From assembly GCF_013744875.1 (NCBI RefSeq), contig NZ_CP059399.1:372001-436000 (forward strand): 64,000 nucleotides of DNA. The letters are read 5' to 3'. This DNA is from Nocardia huaxiensis (GTDB lineage Bacteria > Actinomycetota > Actinomycetes > Mycobacteriales > Mycobacteriaceae). Below are positions 32,383 to 43,123 of the stretch, piece by piece; the stretch's first letter is position 1, and every line of letters starts with the position of its first letter. Under the pieces are notes generated by a model. The model saw only the letters and a list, made by a program, of their open reading frames with translations. It ran no database searches and was not told the origin of the DNA. Both the position numbers and the translations under genes were made by a program.

Positions 32383-33606
32383 TCATGCGGCACACATGGA
32401 TTGCATGACGCCCTTGAGGATCGGCGCACCGTAGGTGGTGGGCGCGAAGGCCAGGGTCTGCGCGATCGACAGTGGGGTGAGCACTGCCGACGCCACGCCG
32501 GTCCAGCCGGCGATCGTATTGCCGAGGGTCAGCAGCAGGCTGGTGGTGTCGAGCGCCAGGGTCACCAGGTCGAAGGCGTTCTCGACGGAGACATCCGCCA
32601 GTGCAACGGTATTGAGCGCCTTGCCCTCGTAGATGTCGAATCCGAGGTTGGCCAGGAAGGTCATCGGACCCCAGTCCATGGCGTTGACCAGCGGCCCGAG
32701 CTGTTCGGTGCGCCGCAGCGTCACGAGGTCGGCGACCCGGTTGTCGCGCAGGAACGCTTGCAGCGCAGCCGCATTGCCTTCGACTACGCCCGGGTCGATG
32801 CCGAGTCCCTGCGTGGTGGTGAGGAAGGTGCGCGCCCGCTCCACCAGGTCGGAGGTCTTCAGCTCCGCCAGCGGCGTGCAGCTGCCGTCGGCGAGCACCA
32901 GCTGATTGGCCAGGTCGACCAGCGGCTGTGGCACCGACACCTGCTCGTCGGGGGTCTCCAGCTGCAACTTGCCGTAGACACCGGTGGTGTTGCAGCCGAG
33001 TTCGAGCTGGTTCTGTACCGCCCGCGCCAGCGACTTCACGCCGTTGAAGATGGCGCCCACGATCGGCTTGAGAATGAACCCCGCGGTCGGCACCAGGCTC
33101 GCGCCCAGTTGCGCCGGGATCTTCACGATGCGGGTGGCGAGGATGAACACCTCGATCACGTCGTTGACGCTCAGCGACGACACCGGCACGGTCTGGTTGA
33201 TGCGCCCGGTGCGGATCGCGTCCAGGCTGTTCACCAGATTGCTGACGATCGGGTCGTCGAGGAATTCGGTGCGGTCGTTGGGCGCGCCGACGGGCAGCAT
33301 GTCGCGGTGCACGCGTACGGTCGCGATGGATCGCCGGAAGTCGTCGACCTGCCGGTCGTATTCGGACAATTGCCCGCCCGGTACGACCGTGCGAATGGCG
33401 GTGGCGGCGGTCGCCACAATGTCGTCGAAGGTGGCAGAACCCTTCCCGCAAACATCGGACGCGTCGGTCACGGTCGTGGCGGCGAGCGTTTCACCTTCGG
33501 CGCGGGCGGGCGCGGCGGCGGGTAGCAGGGCGGCCGTGCTCAGCACGGCGGTCAGGGCGAGGGTGCCCGTGAGCGGGGCAAGACGGCGGAACCGCATCTG
33601 TGTCAA
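32383..33606 (-). CDS. Secreted protein of unknown function, divergent from glf
   Basis: 407 residues. It has a typical signal peptide (FRRLAPLTGTLALTAVLSTAALLPAAAPARAEG, cleavage near residue 36) and then a mostly helical exported protein with few Cys (DVCGKG, LGCNTTG, GSCTP, MCAA). Hydrophobic stretches (VNDVIEVFILATRIVKIPAQLGASLVPTAGFILKPIVG; LVTLALDTTSLLLTLGNTIAGW) may be amphipathic or membrane-associated helices. It occupies the place of M. tuberculosis Rv3810 (Erp/PirG), also secreted and divergent from glf, but it has no PGLTS repeats, so orthology is not shown by sequence. No domain is recognised. Confidence 0.8.
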   Translation of the reverse strand: MTQMRFRRLAPLTGTLALTAVLSTAALLPAAAPARAEGETLAATTVTDASDVCGKGSATFDDIVATAATAIRTVVPGGQLSEYDRQVDDFRRSIATVRVHRDMLPVGAPNDRTEFLDDPIVSNLVNSLDAIRTGRINQTVPVSSLSVNDVIEVFILATRIVKIPAQLGASLVPTAGFILKPIVGAIFNGVKSLARAVQNQLELGCNTTGVYGKLQLETPDEQVSVPQPLVDLANQLVLADGSCTPLAELKTSDLVERARTFLTTTQGLGIDPGVVEGNAAALQAFLRDNRVADLVTLRRTEQLGPLVNAMDWGPMTFLANLGFDIYEGKALNTVALADVSVENAFDLVTLALDTTSLLLTLGNTIAGWTGVASAVLTPLSIAQTLAFAPTTYGAPILKGVMQSMCAA

Positions 33607-33772
33607 GATCTTTCAGGTCGAGCGTGGGCACGGCCGCACAGGTGCATACGGCAACAAACTGGACGTCCGTTCAGTTCGAGTGCCTATGTAATACAGGTCT
33701 CATGACCCGGCTGTCAGCACTTTGGTGAACTTTGAGCAAAATCATCGAGTCGCATCCCACTCAGCGGGATGA

Positions 33773-35064
<1,292 letters not shown>

Positions 35065-35065
<1 letters not shown>

Positions 35066-37002
35066 TGACCGCCCAACTCGAGCTGGAAGAGATGACCACC
35101 GACTCCCGCGCCAAGTCCCTGCTGCAGCGCGTCATCCTGCCGCGGCCGGGCGAACCCCTCGACGTGCGCAAGCTCTACCTCGAGGAATCCGACACCAATG
35201 CCCGTCGCGCGCATGCCATCACGCGCACCGCGCTGGCCATCGGCGCGGAGTCGGAGGTGTCGTTCTGCACCTACTTCAACGCGGTGCCGGCCAGCTACTG
35301 GCGGCGCTGGTCGGTGCTGAAGTCGGTGGTGCTGCGGCTGGAACTGTCCGGCCACGGCCGCGTCGACGTCTACCGCTCCAAGGCCGACGGTTCACGAATC
35401 CACGTGCAGGGCAACGAGTTCACCACGCCGGGCGACGGCGCGGCGGCCGCGGCCTTCGTGGAGTTCGAGGTGGATCTGGGCCCGTTCGAGGACGGCGGCT
35501 GGATCTGGTTCGACATCACCACCGACAGCCAGGTCACCATGCGCTCCGGCGGCTGGTACGCGCCCGTCGAGGCGCCGGGCGAGGGCAGCATCGCGGTCGG
35601 CATGCCGACCTTCAACCGCCCCACCGATGCGGTGAAAACCATTGCGGCCCTTGGCTCCGACCCGCTGGTGCTGGAGAAGATCAAGGCCGTCATCATCCCG
35701 GACCAGGGCACCCGCAAAGTGGTGGACGAGCCCGGATTCGCCGAAGCCGCAAAGCCTCTGGGCGACCGGCTGGCCTTCCACAACCAGCCGAACCTGGGTG
35801 GTTCCGGTGGCTACAGCCGCGTCATGTACGAGGCGCTCAAGACCACCGACGCCGAATACATCGTCTACATGGACGACGACATCGAGATCGAGCCGGACTG
35901 CATTCTGCGCGCGCTCGCCTTCTCGCGTTTCGCCAAGTCGCCCATCCTGACCGGCGGCCAGATGCTCAACCTGCAGGAGCGCTCGCACCTGCACGTCATG
36001 GGTGAGGTCGTCGATCGCTCCATCTTCATGTGGACCGCGGCCCCCAACGTCGAGTACGACCACGACTTCGCCAAGAACCCGCTGCGCGACCGCGACAACT
36101 CCAAGCTGCTGCACCGGCGCATCGACGTGGACTTCAACGGCTGGTGGACCTGCGTCATCCCGCGCAGCGTCGCGGAGGAGATCGGGCAGCCGCTGCCGCT
36201 GTTCCTCAAGTGGGACGACGCCGAATACGGTTTGCGCGCAAGGGAACACGGCTATCCGACCGTCACCCTGCCGGGTGCCGCGGTGTGGCACATGGCGTGG
36301 AGCGACAAGGACGACGCCATCGACTGGCAGGCGTACTTCCACCTGCGCAACCGCCTGGTGGTCGCGTCGCTGCACCTGCCCAACGACGGTCGTCCCATGG
36401 TGGTCAACACCATCAAGGCCACGCTGAAACACCTGCTGTGCCTGGAGTATTCGACGGTCGCCATCCAGAACGAGGCCATCCGCGACTACCTCGCCGGCCC
36501 GGACAAGCTGTTCGAGCTGCTGCCCACCGCGCTGGGCAAGGTGCACGCCATGCGCAAGGAGTACCCGGACGCCGTCGTGCTGCCGTCGTCCACTGAACTG
36601 CCCATGGCCTCGCGTGCCGAGGTCGGCGCGGTCGGTGAACCGGCCAACCCGCTGGCCAAGGTCGCGCGCCTCGGCAAGGGGGTACTGCACAACTTCCGCA
36701 AGGCCAACCCGGCCCACCATGAGACCCCCCAGCTGAACGTCCCCACCCTGGACGCCCGCTGGTTCCTGCTGTCGCAGGTGGACGGCGTCACCGTCACCAC
36801 CGCCGACGGCCGCGGCGTGGTCTACCGCAAGCGTGATCCGCGCAAGGCCATGGAGCTGTTCAAGGAGGCCATGCGCCTGCGCAAGGAGCTGGCCGAGCGG
36901 TTCCCCGAAGTGCGCGAGCAGTATCGTGCGGCGCACGCGCATCTCACCAGCAAGGCCGCGTGGGAGAACGTCTTCGGCATCGATTCAGGAGAACCCAAGT
37001 GA
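35065..37002 (+). CDS. glfT2: Galactofuranosyltransferase GlfT2
   Basis: 645 residues, close to the mycobacterial enzyme (637). It polymerises UDP-Galf into galactan with alternating beta-1,5 and beta-1,6 links on the cytoplasmic face, building on the decaprenyl-linked primer. Visible parts are an N-terminal beta-barrel domain, the GT-A fold starting EGSIAVGMPTFNRPTDAVKTI, the DDD metal site (D270-D272 in MDDDIEIE), the acceptor segment KWDDAEYGLRAREHGYP (D384, D385) and H409 in VWHMAW, all matching the M. tuberculosis active site. The C-terminal helical region mediates tetramer formation in the family. It overlaps glf by 1 nt and the next gene by GTGA, so translation is coupled. Confidence 0.97.
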
Positions 37003-37628
37003 CCGCATCCGCTCCCGGCGCATTCGGAGCCGACCGCGACGAACTGCCCCTCATCACCGAGGTTTCCGACGAGGCCGAGGGTTGCTGCGGTGGCGGCTGC
37101 TGTGGCGCGGACGCCGAGGTGCCGCCGCTCGAGGTGCAGGCGCTCAATATCGTGCAGGGCACGATCGGCCAGTACCCGGCGGTCATCAAGGCCGCGCGCG
37201 GCATGTCGCATTTCGGTGAGCACGCGCTGGGCTGGATGGCCATCGGCGCGGCCGGCGCGGTGCTCGACAAGAAGCGCCGCCGCCAGTGGGCCGGGGTCGC
37301 GGTCGGCGCGTTCGGTTCGCACGCGGCGTCTGTGGTGATCAAGCGGATCGTCCGCCGCCCGCGCCCGAACGACCCGTCCGTGCAGGTCAACGTGTCGACG
37401 CCGAGCAAGTTGAGCTTCCCGTCCTCGCACGCGACATCCACTACGGCGGCGGCTGTGTTGCTCGGCAGGCTCACCGGGCTACCCTTGCCTGCGGTGCTCG
37501 TCCCGCCGATGCTGCTCTCCCGGATGGTTCTCGGGGTGCACTACCCGTCCGACGTTCTCGCCGGCTCCGCGCTGGGCGCAGCATCCGCCGCCGCTGTGCT
37601 TGCCGCCGAAAAGAGACTCGCCAAGTGA
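36999..37628 (+). CDS. PAP2-family phosphatase (Rv3807c-like, DPPR pathway candidate)
   Basis: 209 residues. The three PAP2 motifs are present: KRIVRRPRP, PSSHATS and SRMVLGVHYPSDVLAG, with helices between them. In mycobacteria the corresponding gene is the candidate 5-phosphatase that converts decaprenylphosphoryl-5-phosphoribose to decaprenylphosphoryl ribose on the way to the arabinose donor DPA; its position just before ubiA supports this. The start is GTG 36999, whose GTGA overlaps the glfT2 stop. An unusual feature is the Cys cluster EGCCGGGCCGAD at residues 28-39 in the hydrophilic N-terminus, which is not part of the PAP2 fold and could bind metal or be acylated. Confidence 0.9.
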   Translation: MTASAPGAFGADRDELPLITEVSDEAEGCCGGGCCGADAEVPPLEVQALNIVQGTIGQYPAVIKAARGMSHFGEHALGWMAIGAAGAVLDKKRRRQWAGVAVGAFGSHAASVVIKRIVRRPRPNDPSVQVNVSTPSKLSFPSSHATSTTAAAVLLGRLTGLPLPAVLVPPMLLSRMVLGVHYPSDVLAGSALGAASAAAVLAAEKRLAK

Positions 37629-38602
37629 CCACCGCCAAGGAAAGAGCCGCAGAGGATATGAGCGAAGAGCCGACCGGCACCGACCTAGCCGAGGCGGTGA
37701 TCAAGGGCCCGCCGAAGACGCTGGGCGGCGGCCTGATCAAGGCGATGCGCCCGCGTCAGTGGGTCAAGAACGTCCTGGTGCTGGCGGCGCCGATGGTGGC
37801 GGGCAAGACCGCGGCCGGCGACATCATCATCACCGACGGTTCGGTGATCCTGAATGTGGCGATCGCCTTCGCGGTGTTCTGTCTCGCGGCGTCGGGCATC
37901 TACCTGATCAACGATGCCCTCGATGTCGAGGCCGACCGCGCACATCCGACCAAGCGGTTCCGTCCGATCGCGGCCGGCGTGGTGCCGGTGAATCTGGCCT
38001 ACGGGCTCGCGGTGGTGTTGCTGACGGGCTCGATCGTCGGTTCGCTGCTTGCCAATTGGCATCTGGCCGTGGTCATGGCGGTGTACATCGCGATCCAGCT
38101 GGCCTACTGCTTCGGCCTGAAGCACCAGGCGGTGCTGGACATCGCCATCGTGTCCTCGGGCTTCCTGCTGCGCGCGGTGGCCGGTGGCGCCGCCGCCGAT
38201 ATCAAGCTGTCCAAGTGGTTCCTGCTCATCATGGCGTTCGGCTCGCTGTTCATGGCGGCCGGAAAGCGCTACGCGGAGTTGAAGATCGCGCTCGACACCG
38301 GTGCCAAGATCCGCAAGTCGCTGGAGTACTACACCCCGACCTACCTGCGGTTCGTCTGGACGCTGGCGGCTACCACCGTGGTGGTCTGCTACGGCCTGTG
38401 GGCCTTCGAGCCCGATCACGCCAACAATGTGTGGTTCGCCATCTCCATGATTCCGTTCACCATCGCGATCCTGCGCTACGCGGTGGACGTCGACGGCGGC
38501 GAAGCCGGTGAGCCCGAAGAGATCGCCCTGGGGGACCGGATCCTCCAGTTCCTCGCAATCGCCTGGATCGGAGCGGTAGGTGTCGCTGTCTATCTCACCT
38601 GA
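37625..38602 (+). CDS. ubiA: Decaprenyl-phosphate phosphoribosyltransferase (DPPR synthase)
   Basis: 325 residues. An integral membrane UbiA-superfamily enzyme that joins decaprenyl phosphate and phosphoribosyl pyrophosphate, the first committed step to decaprenylphosphoryl arabinose. The prenyl-phosphate/Mg site YLINDALDVEADRAHPTKRFRPIAAG is present, as are GLKHQAVLDI, KWFLLIMAFGSLFMAAGKRYAEL and the C-terminal ILRYAVDVDGGEAGEPEEIALGDR, matching Rv3806c along its length. About nine helices. GTG 37625 overlaps the preceding stop (GTGA), but ATG 37658 (MSEEPTG) aligns better with the mycobacterial N-terminus, so the true start may be 11 codons downstream. The aftB start lies 23 bp inside its end. 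Confidence 0.95.
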   Translation: MTTAKERAAEDMSEEPTGTDLAEAVIKGPPKTLGGGLIKAMRPRQWVKNVLVLAAPMVAGKTAAGDIIITDGSVILNVAIAFAVFCLAASGIYLINDALDVEADRAHPTKRFRPIAAGVVPVNLAYGLAVVLLTGSIVGSLLANWHLAVVMAVYIAIQLAYCFGLKHQAVLDIAIVSSGFLLRAVAGGAAADIKLSKWFLLIMAFGSLFMAAGKRYAELKIALDTGAKIRKSLEYYTPTYLRFVWTLAATTVVVCYGLWAFEPDHANNVWFAISMIPFTIAILRYAVDVDGGEAGEPEEIALGDRILQFLAIAWIGAVGVAVYLT

Positions 38603-40589
38603 CGTGGTAGAGGGAGAAGAGCGAGACGGTGCGGTGACGGCTGAATTGCCGATCGGTCGCGCCCGGAGGCGTGCGGACAGTTCCGCACGCCGGTTCTCGC
38701 GACTATCCCGCACTACTTTCGTCGGTGGGATCGCGCTCACCGCGGCGCTGTTCGCGGTGGGCGGCTGGGAGCGGCGCTGGATCGCCGACGACGGCCTCAT
38801 CGTGCTGCGCACGGTGCGCAACCTGCTGGCGGGCAACGGCCCGGTGTTCAATGCGGGCGAGCGCGTCGAGGCCAACACCAGTACGGCGTGGACCTATCTC
38901 GTGTGGTTCTTCAGCTGGCTGACGCAGGCCCGGCTGGAGTACGTGGTGCTGGGCATCGCGCTGACGCTGTCGGTGGCGGCCATTGTTTTCGCCATGCTGG
39001 GCACGGCCCGGCTGTGGGGCGGCACGGCCGCCCAGTTGCTGCTGCCCGCGGGCGCTCTCGTCTATATCGCGGTGCCTCCGGCGCGCGATTACGCCACGTC
39101 CGGGCTGGAGTCGAGCCTGGTCATCTTCTGGCTGGCTGTGCTGTGGTGGGGGATGATCCGCTGGAGTCAGGCCGAGAAGGTGCGCCTGACAAGCTTTTTC
39201 GCGCTGACGTTCTGCGCGGGCCTGGCCCCGCTGATCCGGCCGGAGATGACCCTGGTCGGTGCGCTGGCGCTGCTCATGATCTTCTGCGCGCCGCTGCCGG
39301 AGACCCGGTTGCGGCCGTGGGTGTTCCGCGCGGTGATCGTGGCGGTGGCCGGTGTGGTGCCGGTGCTGTACCAGATCTGGCGGATGGGTTACTACGGTCT
39401 GCCGTACCCGAATACGGCGGTGGCCAAGGATGCCGGTGGCGCCAAGTGGGGTCAGGGCATCGTCTACCTGTGGAATCTGGTGGGCCCGTACTGGCTGTGG
39501 CTGCCGCTGCTGGTGCTGGCGGTCGCCGGGCTGCTGGTGATGCGGTCCCGCCGCGATGGCGAACAGACCGGTCGCCACTCCATCGTCCACCCGAGCGCGA
39601 AACAGACTCCGCGCGAACGCATCCACTCGTTCAGCACGTGGCTGCGCACCCCGTCCGCGGTGGTGGCCCTCATGCTGGGCAGCGGTTTCCTGCTGACCGT
39701 CTACGAGATCCGCGTCGGCGGCGACTTCATGCACGGCCGCATGCTGCTGCCGCAGCTGTTCTGCCTGCTGCTGCCGGTCATGGTGCTGCCGCTGAAACTG
39801 CCGGGCGCGCTGACCGGCGGTGAAATGGGTTCGCGCCGCACGGATTACGTCTTCCTCATCGTGCTGGCGGCCTGCCTCGGCACGGCCGGTTGGGCATTGT
39901 TCGCGGCCAACACCACGGCCATCAAGACCGGCACCAAGATCAGCTCGTCCGGCATCGTCGACGAGCGCGTCTACTACGTCCTCAATACCGGCCACGATCA
40001 TCCGATCCGCGCCGAGGACTACCTGGACTACCCGCGCATGCGCGCCATGGTCCGCGATATCGCGAACAACCCCAACGGCGGCCTGCTCATCAATTCGCCG
40101 TCGTTCATGAACTGGTACATCGCCCCGCCCCCGGAGCCGATTCCGGACGGCGGCGCCGGCCACACCGTGTTCTTCCTGAATCTCGGCATGACCAGCATGA
40201 ACGTCCCCCTGGACGTCCGCGTCATCGACCAGATGGGCCTGGCGTATCCGCTTGCCGCCCATACCGATCGGCTGACCGACGGCCGCATCGGCCACGACAA
40301 GAACCTCTACCCGGACTGGGTCATCGTGGACGCCGGCATGGTCGACAAGAAGCCGTGGATGCCGTGGTTCCTGGACGAGCGCTGGGTGACCCAGGCCCGA
40401 GTGGCCCTGAGCTGCCCCGAAACTCAGGACCTGCTGGCCTCCACCCGGTCCCCGCTGACCTTCGACCGCTTCCGCCACAACATCCAGCAGTCCCTCGGCT
40501 TCGCCAAGTACCGCATCGATCGCGTGCCCAAGTACGAGATCCAGCGCTGCAACCTGGTCGATCCCACGGACCCGAACGCGCCGAAGTAA
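38580..40589 (+). CDS. aftB: Terminal beta-(1,2)-arabinofuranosyltransferase AftB
   Basis: 669 residues, a GT-C membrane glycosyltransferase. It adds the terminal beta-1,2-Araf residues of arabinan from DPA outside the membrane, creating the sites that carry mycolates. About ten helices lie in the first two thirds, with the GT-C acidic pair in the first loop (WIADDGLIVLRTVRNLLAG) and GERVEANTSTAWTYLVW. A large periplasmic C-terminal domain (about 440-669) has IRVGGDFMHGRMLLP before it and YYVLNTGHDHPIRAEDYLDY within it. Similarity and order match Rv3805c. The GTG start at 38580 overlaps ubiA by 23 nt; GTG 38605 is an alternative. It is the last of the overlapping operon genes; a promoter region of about 190 bp follows. 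Confidence 0.95.
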   Translation: MSLSISPDVVEGEERDGAVTAELPIGRARRRADSSARRFSRLSRTTFVGGIALTAALFAVGGWERRWIADDGLIVLRTVRNLLAGNGPVFNAGERVEANTSTAWTYLVWFFSWLTQARLEYVVLGIALTLSVAAIVFAMLGTARLWGGTAAQLLLPAGALVYIAVPPARDYATSGLESSLVIFWLAVLWWGMIRWSQAEKVRLTSFFALTFCAGLAPLIRPEMTLVGALALLMIFCAPLPETRLRPWVFRAVIVAVAGVVPVLYQIWRMGYYGLPYPNTAVAKDAGGAKWGQGIVYLWNLVGPYWLWLPLLVLAVAGLLVMRSRRDGEQTGRHSIVHPSAKQTPRERIHSFSTWLRTPSAVVALMLGSGFLLTVYEIRVGGDFMHGRMLLPQLFCLLLPVMVLPLKLPGALTGGEMGSRRTDYVFLIVLAACLGTAGWALFAANTTAIKTGTKISSSGIVDERVYYVLNTGHDHPIRAEDYLDYPRMRAMVRDIANNPNGGLLINSPSFMNWYIAPPPEPIPDGGAGHTVFFLNLGMTSMNVPLDVRVIDQMGLAYPLAAHTDRLTDGRIGHDKNLYPDWVIVDAGMVDKKPWMPWFLDERWVTQARVALSCPETQDLLASTRSPLTFDRFRHNIQQSLGFAKYRIDRVPKYEIQRCNLVDPTDPNAPK

Positions 40590-40658
40590 CGCGAGTACCA
40601 CAGCGCCACAGTCGATATGACTGTTTTGCAACGCTTTACATGTCATATATTTCGGTTT

Positions 40659-40691
40659 GATAACGCCACGCCGCTGGTTCCGCGATAGGCT
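40659..40691 (+). promoter_or_regulatory. Promoter block of mycolyltransferase gene 1
   Basis: GATAACGCC (40659-40667) is followed, 21 bp after GATAAC, by TAGGCT (40686-40691) within CGATAGGCTCC. The same two blocks with identical spacing precede mycolyltransferase gene 2. The TAGGCT would be the -10, giving a leader of about 80 nt before ATG 40776. Confidence 0.6.
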
Positions 40692-40775
40692 CCTCGAGTA
40701 CGCCTGTCGCGGTCCATCTTCGTATGTGCCGCAATGGCTGTCGCAATACGGATGAAGGAACGGCGAGGGCGAGCT

Positions 40776-41834
40776 ATGCGAGTCGAGACTGTGGGTGGGG
40801 CGCAGCCGGAGCGGGCGCTGGGACGACGAACACTGCTGAAAGGGGCCGCGATCGGTGCGGCGGCGGCCCTGTTGCCGGCGGGGGTCACGGCACTGGCCGG
40901 GCGCGCGAGCGCGGCCTTCAATCCGGAGGGTTTCGACTTCTGGGTCGACTCCTCGATGGGGCCCATCAAGAACCGCATCTTCCGTGCGGCGGACGGCAAT
41001 ACGCACCGCGTGGTCTACGCGCTGGACGGTCAGCGCGCCCGGGACGATCTCAACGGCTGGGAGATCGACACCAATGTGGCCGCCGAACTCATGAAGGCCA
41101 ATATCAATGTGGTCATGCCGGTCGGCGGCCAGTCCAGCTGGTACGCCGACTGGGATTCCCCCAGCACCTTCCTCGGCCTGCCCGCCGGTTCGGTAGCCGG
41201 CAGCTCGGGTTCCGGTGGCTCCCAGGTGCTTTCGGGCGGCCCCGGCAAGAGCTACACCTACAAGTGGGAAACGTATCTGACCACCAATCTCCGGGACGCG
41301 ATCCGGGATCGGCTGGGCTTCAGCGTGACTCGCAACGGCATCTTCGGCCTGTCCATGAGCGGTGGTTCCGCGCTCATGCTGGCGGCCTTCTATCCGGGCC
41401 AATTCTGTTACGCCGGTTCGTTCTCCGGCGCGCTGAACCTGTCGCTGCCCTTCATGAAGGAGGCCGTGCGCGCCTCCATGATCGACGCCGGCGGCTACAA
41501 CATCGACGCGCTGGCCTCGTCCAAGAGCACCAAGTGGCAGCACCTGGACCCGTACATGTTCGCGCCCAAGCTCAAGGCCAACAACACCCGTCTGTGGATC
41601 TCCTCCGGCAGCGCGCTACCCAGCAGCACCGACGGCATGAGCGTCACGACCATCCAGGGCATGGGCATCGAGGCTGTCTCTCTGGTCGGCACCCGGTCCT
41701 TCCAGGCCCGCTTCGCCAGCCTCGGCGGCACCAACGTCACCTACGACTTCCCGGGCGTGGGCATCCACAACTGGAAGAACTGGGAGGCCCAGCTCTACAA
41801 GATGCTCCCCGATCTCTCGGCGAACATCGGCTAG
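40776..41834 (+). CDS. Antigen-85-type mycolyltransferase 1 (Tat signal, Gly/Ser insert)
   Basis: 352 residues from ATG 40776 with GAGG 9 nt upstream. The twin-arginine signal GRRTLLKGAAIG leads to cleavage near ASA-AF (residue 47). It has an alpha/beta hydrolase fold with catalytic S193 (FGLSMSGG), E299 (MGIEAVSL) and H331 (GIHNWKNWE), and the family blocks YALDGQRARDDLNGWE and VVMPVGGQSSWYADW. It transfers mycolate between trehalose monomycolates and to arabinan outside the membrane. The active-site loop that holds a disulphide in M. tuberculosis Ag85 has no Cys here; instead about 25 Gly/Ser-rich residues (about 132-157) precede YTYKWETYL. It is the only one of the eight with an obvious Tat motif. 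Confidence 0.93.
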   Translation: MRVETVGGAQPERALGRRTLLKGAAIGAAAALLPAGVTALAGRASAAFNPEGFDFWVDSSMGPIKNRIFRAADGNTHRVVYALDGQRARDDLNGWEIDTNVAAELMKANINVVMPVGGQSSWYADWDSPSTFLGLPAGSVAGSSGSGGSQVLSGGPGKSYTYKWETYLTTNLRDAIRDRLGFSVTRNGIFGLSMSGGSALMLAAFYPGQFCYAGSFSGALNLSLPFMKEAVRASMIDAGGYNIDALASSKSTKWQHLDPYMFAPKLKANNTRLWISSGSALPSSTDGMSVTTIQGMGIEAVSLVGTRSFQARFASLGGTNVTYDFPGVGIHNWKNWEAQLYKMLPDLSANIG

Positions 41835-41914
41835 TCCCTGGTTGGCGCGTGCATTTGCGCAGCTTGTACCACATTTTGTGTAAACAGTGGCACGCGTCAC
41901 TTTTGTCACGAACT

Positions 41915-41947
41915 GATAACGCCCTTCAGGTGTACCCACGATAGGCT
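41915..41947 (+). promoter_or_regulatory. Promoter block of mycolyltransferase gene 2
   Basis: GATAACGCC (41915-41923) and TAGGCT (41942-41947, in CGATAGGCTCC) with the same 21-bp spacing as before gene 1, about 70 nt upstream of ATG 42015. Confidence 0.6.
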
Positions 41948-42014
41948 CCCCGAGACCTCCGCCGTGGTCACCCCTACACGGTGGACTGGAACGACTGGAA
42001 AGGCCGGACAGAAT

Positions 42015-43082
42015 ATGCGAGGCGAGAGACGCCAGAGATCCCGCGGCGGTTGGCTCAAGAAATCGGTACTGGGCCTGGCCCTGGCAACATTGGCACCGCT
42101 CGGGATCTCGGTAGCAGCAGCTCCCGCCGCCCACGCGGCCTTCGACCCCTCGGGCTTCGACTTCTGGGTCGACTCCGCCGAGATGGGCCCGATCAAGACC
42201 CGCATCTTCCGTGCGGCCGACGGCAACACCAGCCGCGTCGTCTACGCCCTCGACGGCATGCGCGCCACCCAGATCCTCAACGGCTGGGAGAACGACACCA
42301 ATGTCGTGGGCGCGCTGACCGCGGCCAATATCAACGTGGTCATGCCGGTCGGCGGCGAGTCCTCCTTCTACGCCGACTGGGCCGAGCCGAGCACCATCCT
42401 CGGCATCACCGGTTCGGGTGGCTCCTCCGGCTCCGCGTCCGGTTCGTCCTCGGGTTCCGGCGGCCTGAACATGTTCTCCGGCGGCCCCGGCAAGAGCTAC
42501 CGCTACACCTGGGAGACCTTCCTGACCCAGGACCTGCGCAATGCCCTGCGCGACCGCCTCGGCTTCAGCTCGACCCGCAATGGCGTGTTCGGCCTGTCCA
42601 TGGGTGGCTCCGCCGCCCTGACCTTGGCCGCGTACCACCCGGATCAGTTCTCCTTCGCCGGTTCCTACTCCGGCTACCTGAACATTTCCGCGCCCGGCAT
42701 GCGTGAGGCCATCCGCCTGGCCATGATCGACGCCGGCGGTTACAACGTGGATTCCATGGCCCCGCCGTGGGGTTCGCAGTGGCTGCGCATGGACCCGTTC
42801 GTGTTCGCGCCGCGCCTGATCGCCAACAACACCCGTCTGTGGATCTCGGCCGCCAGCGCCATCCCGAGCGCCGGTGACGTCACCGGTGTCATGTCGGTCA
42901 TCCAGGGCATGCCGCTGGAGGCGCTCGCGCTGGTGAACACCCGTGCCTTCCAGGTCCGCATGGCGACCCTGGGCGCGCAGAACGTGACCTACGACTTCCC
43001 CGCGACCGGTGTGCACAACTGGCGCAACTGGGAGGCCGAGGTCTACCGCATGATCCCCGACCTGTCGGCCAATATCGGCTGA
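42015..43082 (+). CDS. Antigen-85-type mycolyltransferase 2 (Gly/Ser insert)
   Basis: 355 residues from ATG 42015. The Sec-type signal ends near AHA-AF. The catalytic Ser is S195 in FGLSMGGSAALTLAAYHPDQF, with Glu in MPLEALAL and His in GVHNWRNWE. A long Gly/Ser segment (ITGSGGSSGSASGSSSGSGG) occupies the loop between VGGESSFYADW and YRYTWETFL. Note VGGESSF where the family has VGGQSSF, a change beside the active site. The C-terminal DLSANIG ending is shared with gene 1 and gene 3, and NISAPGMREAIRLAMIDAGGYNVDSM with genes 3, 4 and 7. A strong hairpin follows the stop, so it is probably transcribed alone. Confidence 0.93.
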   Translation: MRGERRQRSRGGWLKKSVLGLALATLAPLGISVAAAPAAHAAFDPSGFDFWVDSAEMGPIKTRIFRAADGNTSRVVYALDGMRATQILNGWENDTNVVGALTAANINVVMPVGGESSFYADWAEPSTILGITGSGGSSGSASGSSSGSGGLNMFSGGPGKSYRYTWETFLTQDLRNALRDRLGFSSTRNGVFGLSMGGSAALTLAAYHPDQFSFAGSYSGYLNISAPGMREAIRLAMIDAGGYNVDSMAPPWGSQWLRMDPFVFAPRLIANNTRLWISAASAIPSAGDVTGVMSVIQGMPLEALALVNTRAFQVRMATLGAQNVTYDFPATGVHNWRNWEAEVYRMIPDLSANIG

Positions 43083-43123
43083 TAACGCAGAGCGGCACCA
43101 CGCCGCGTCTCCGGCAGTTTCCA

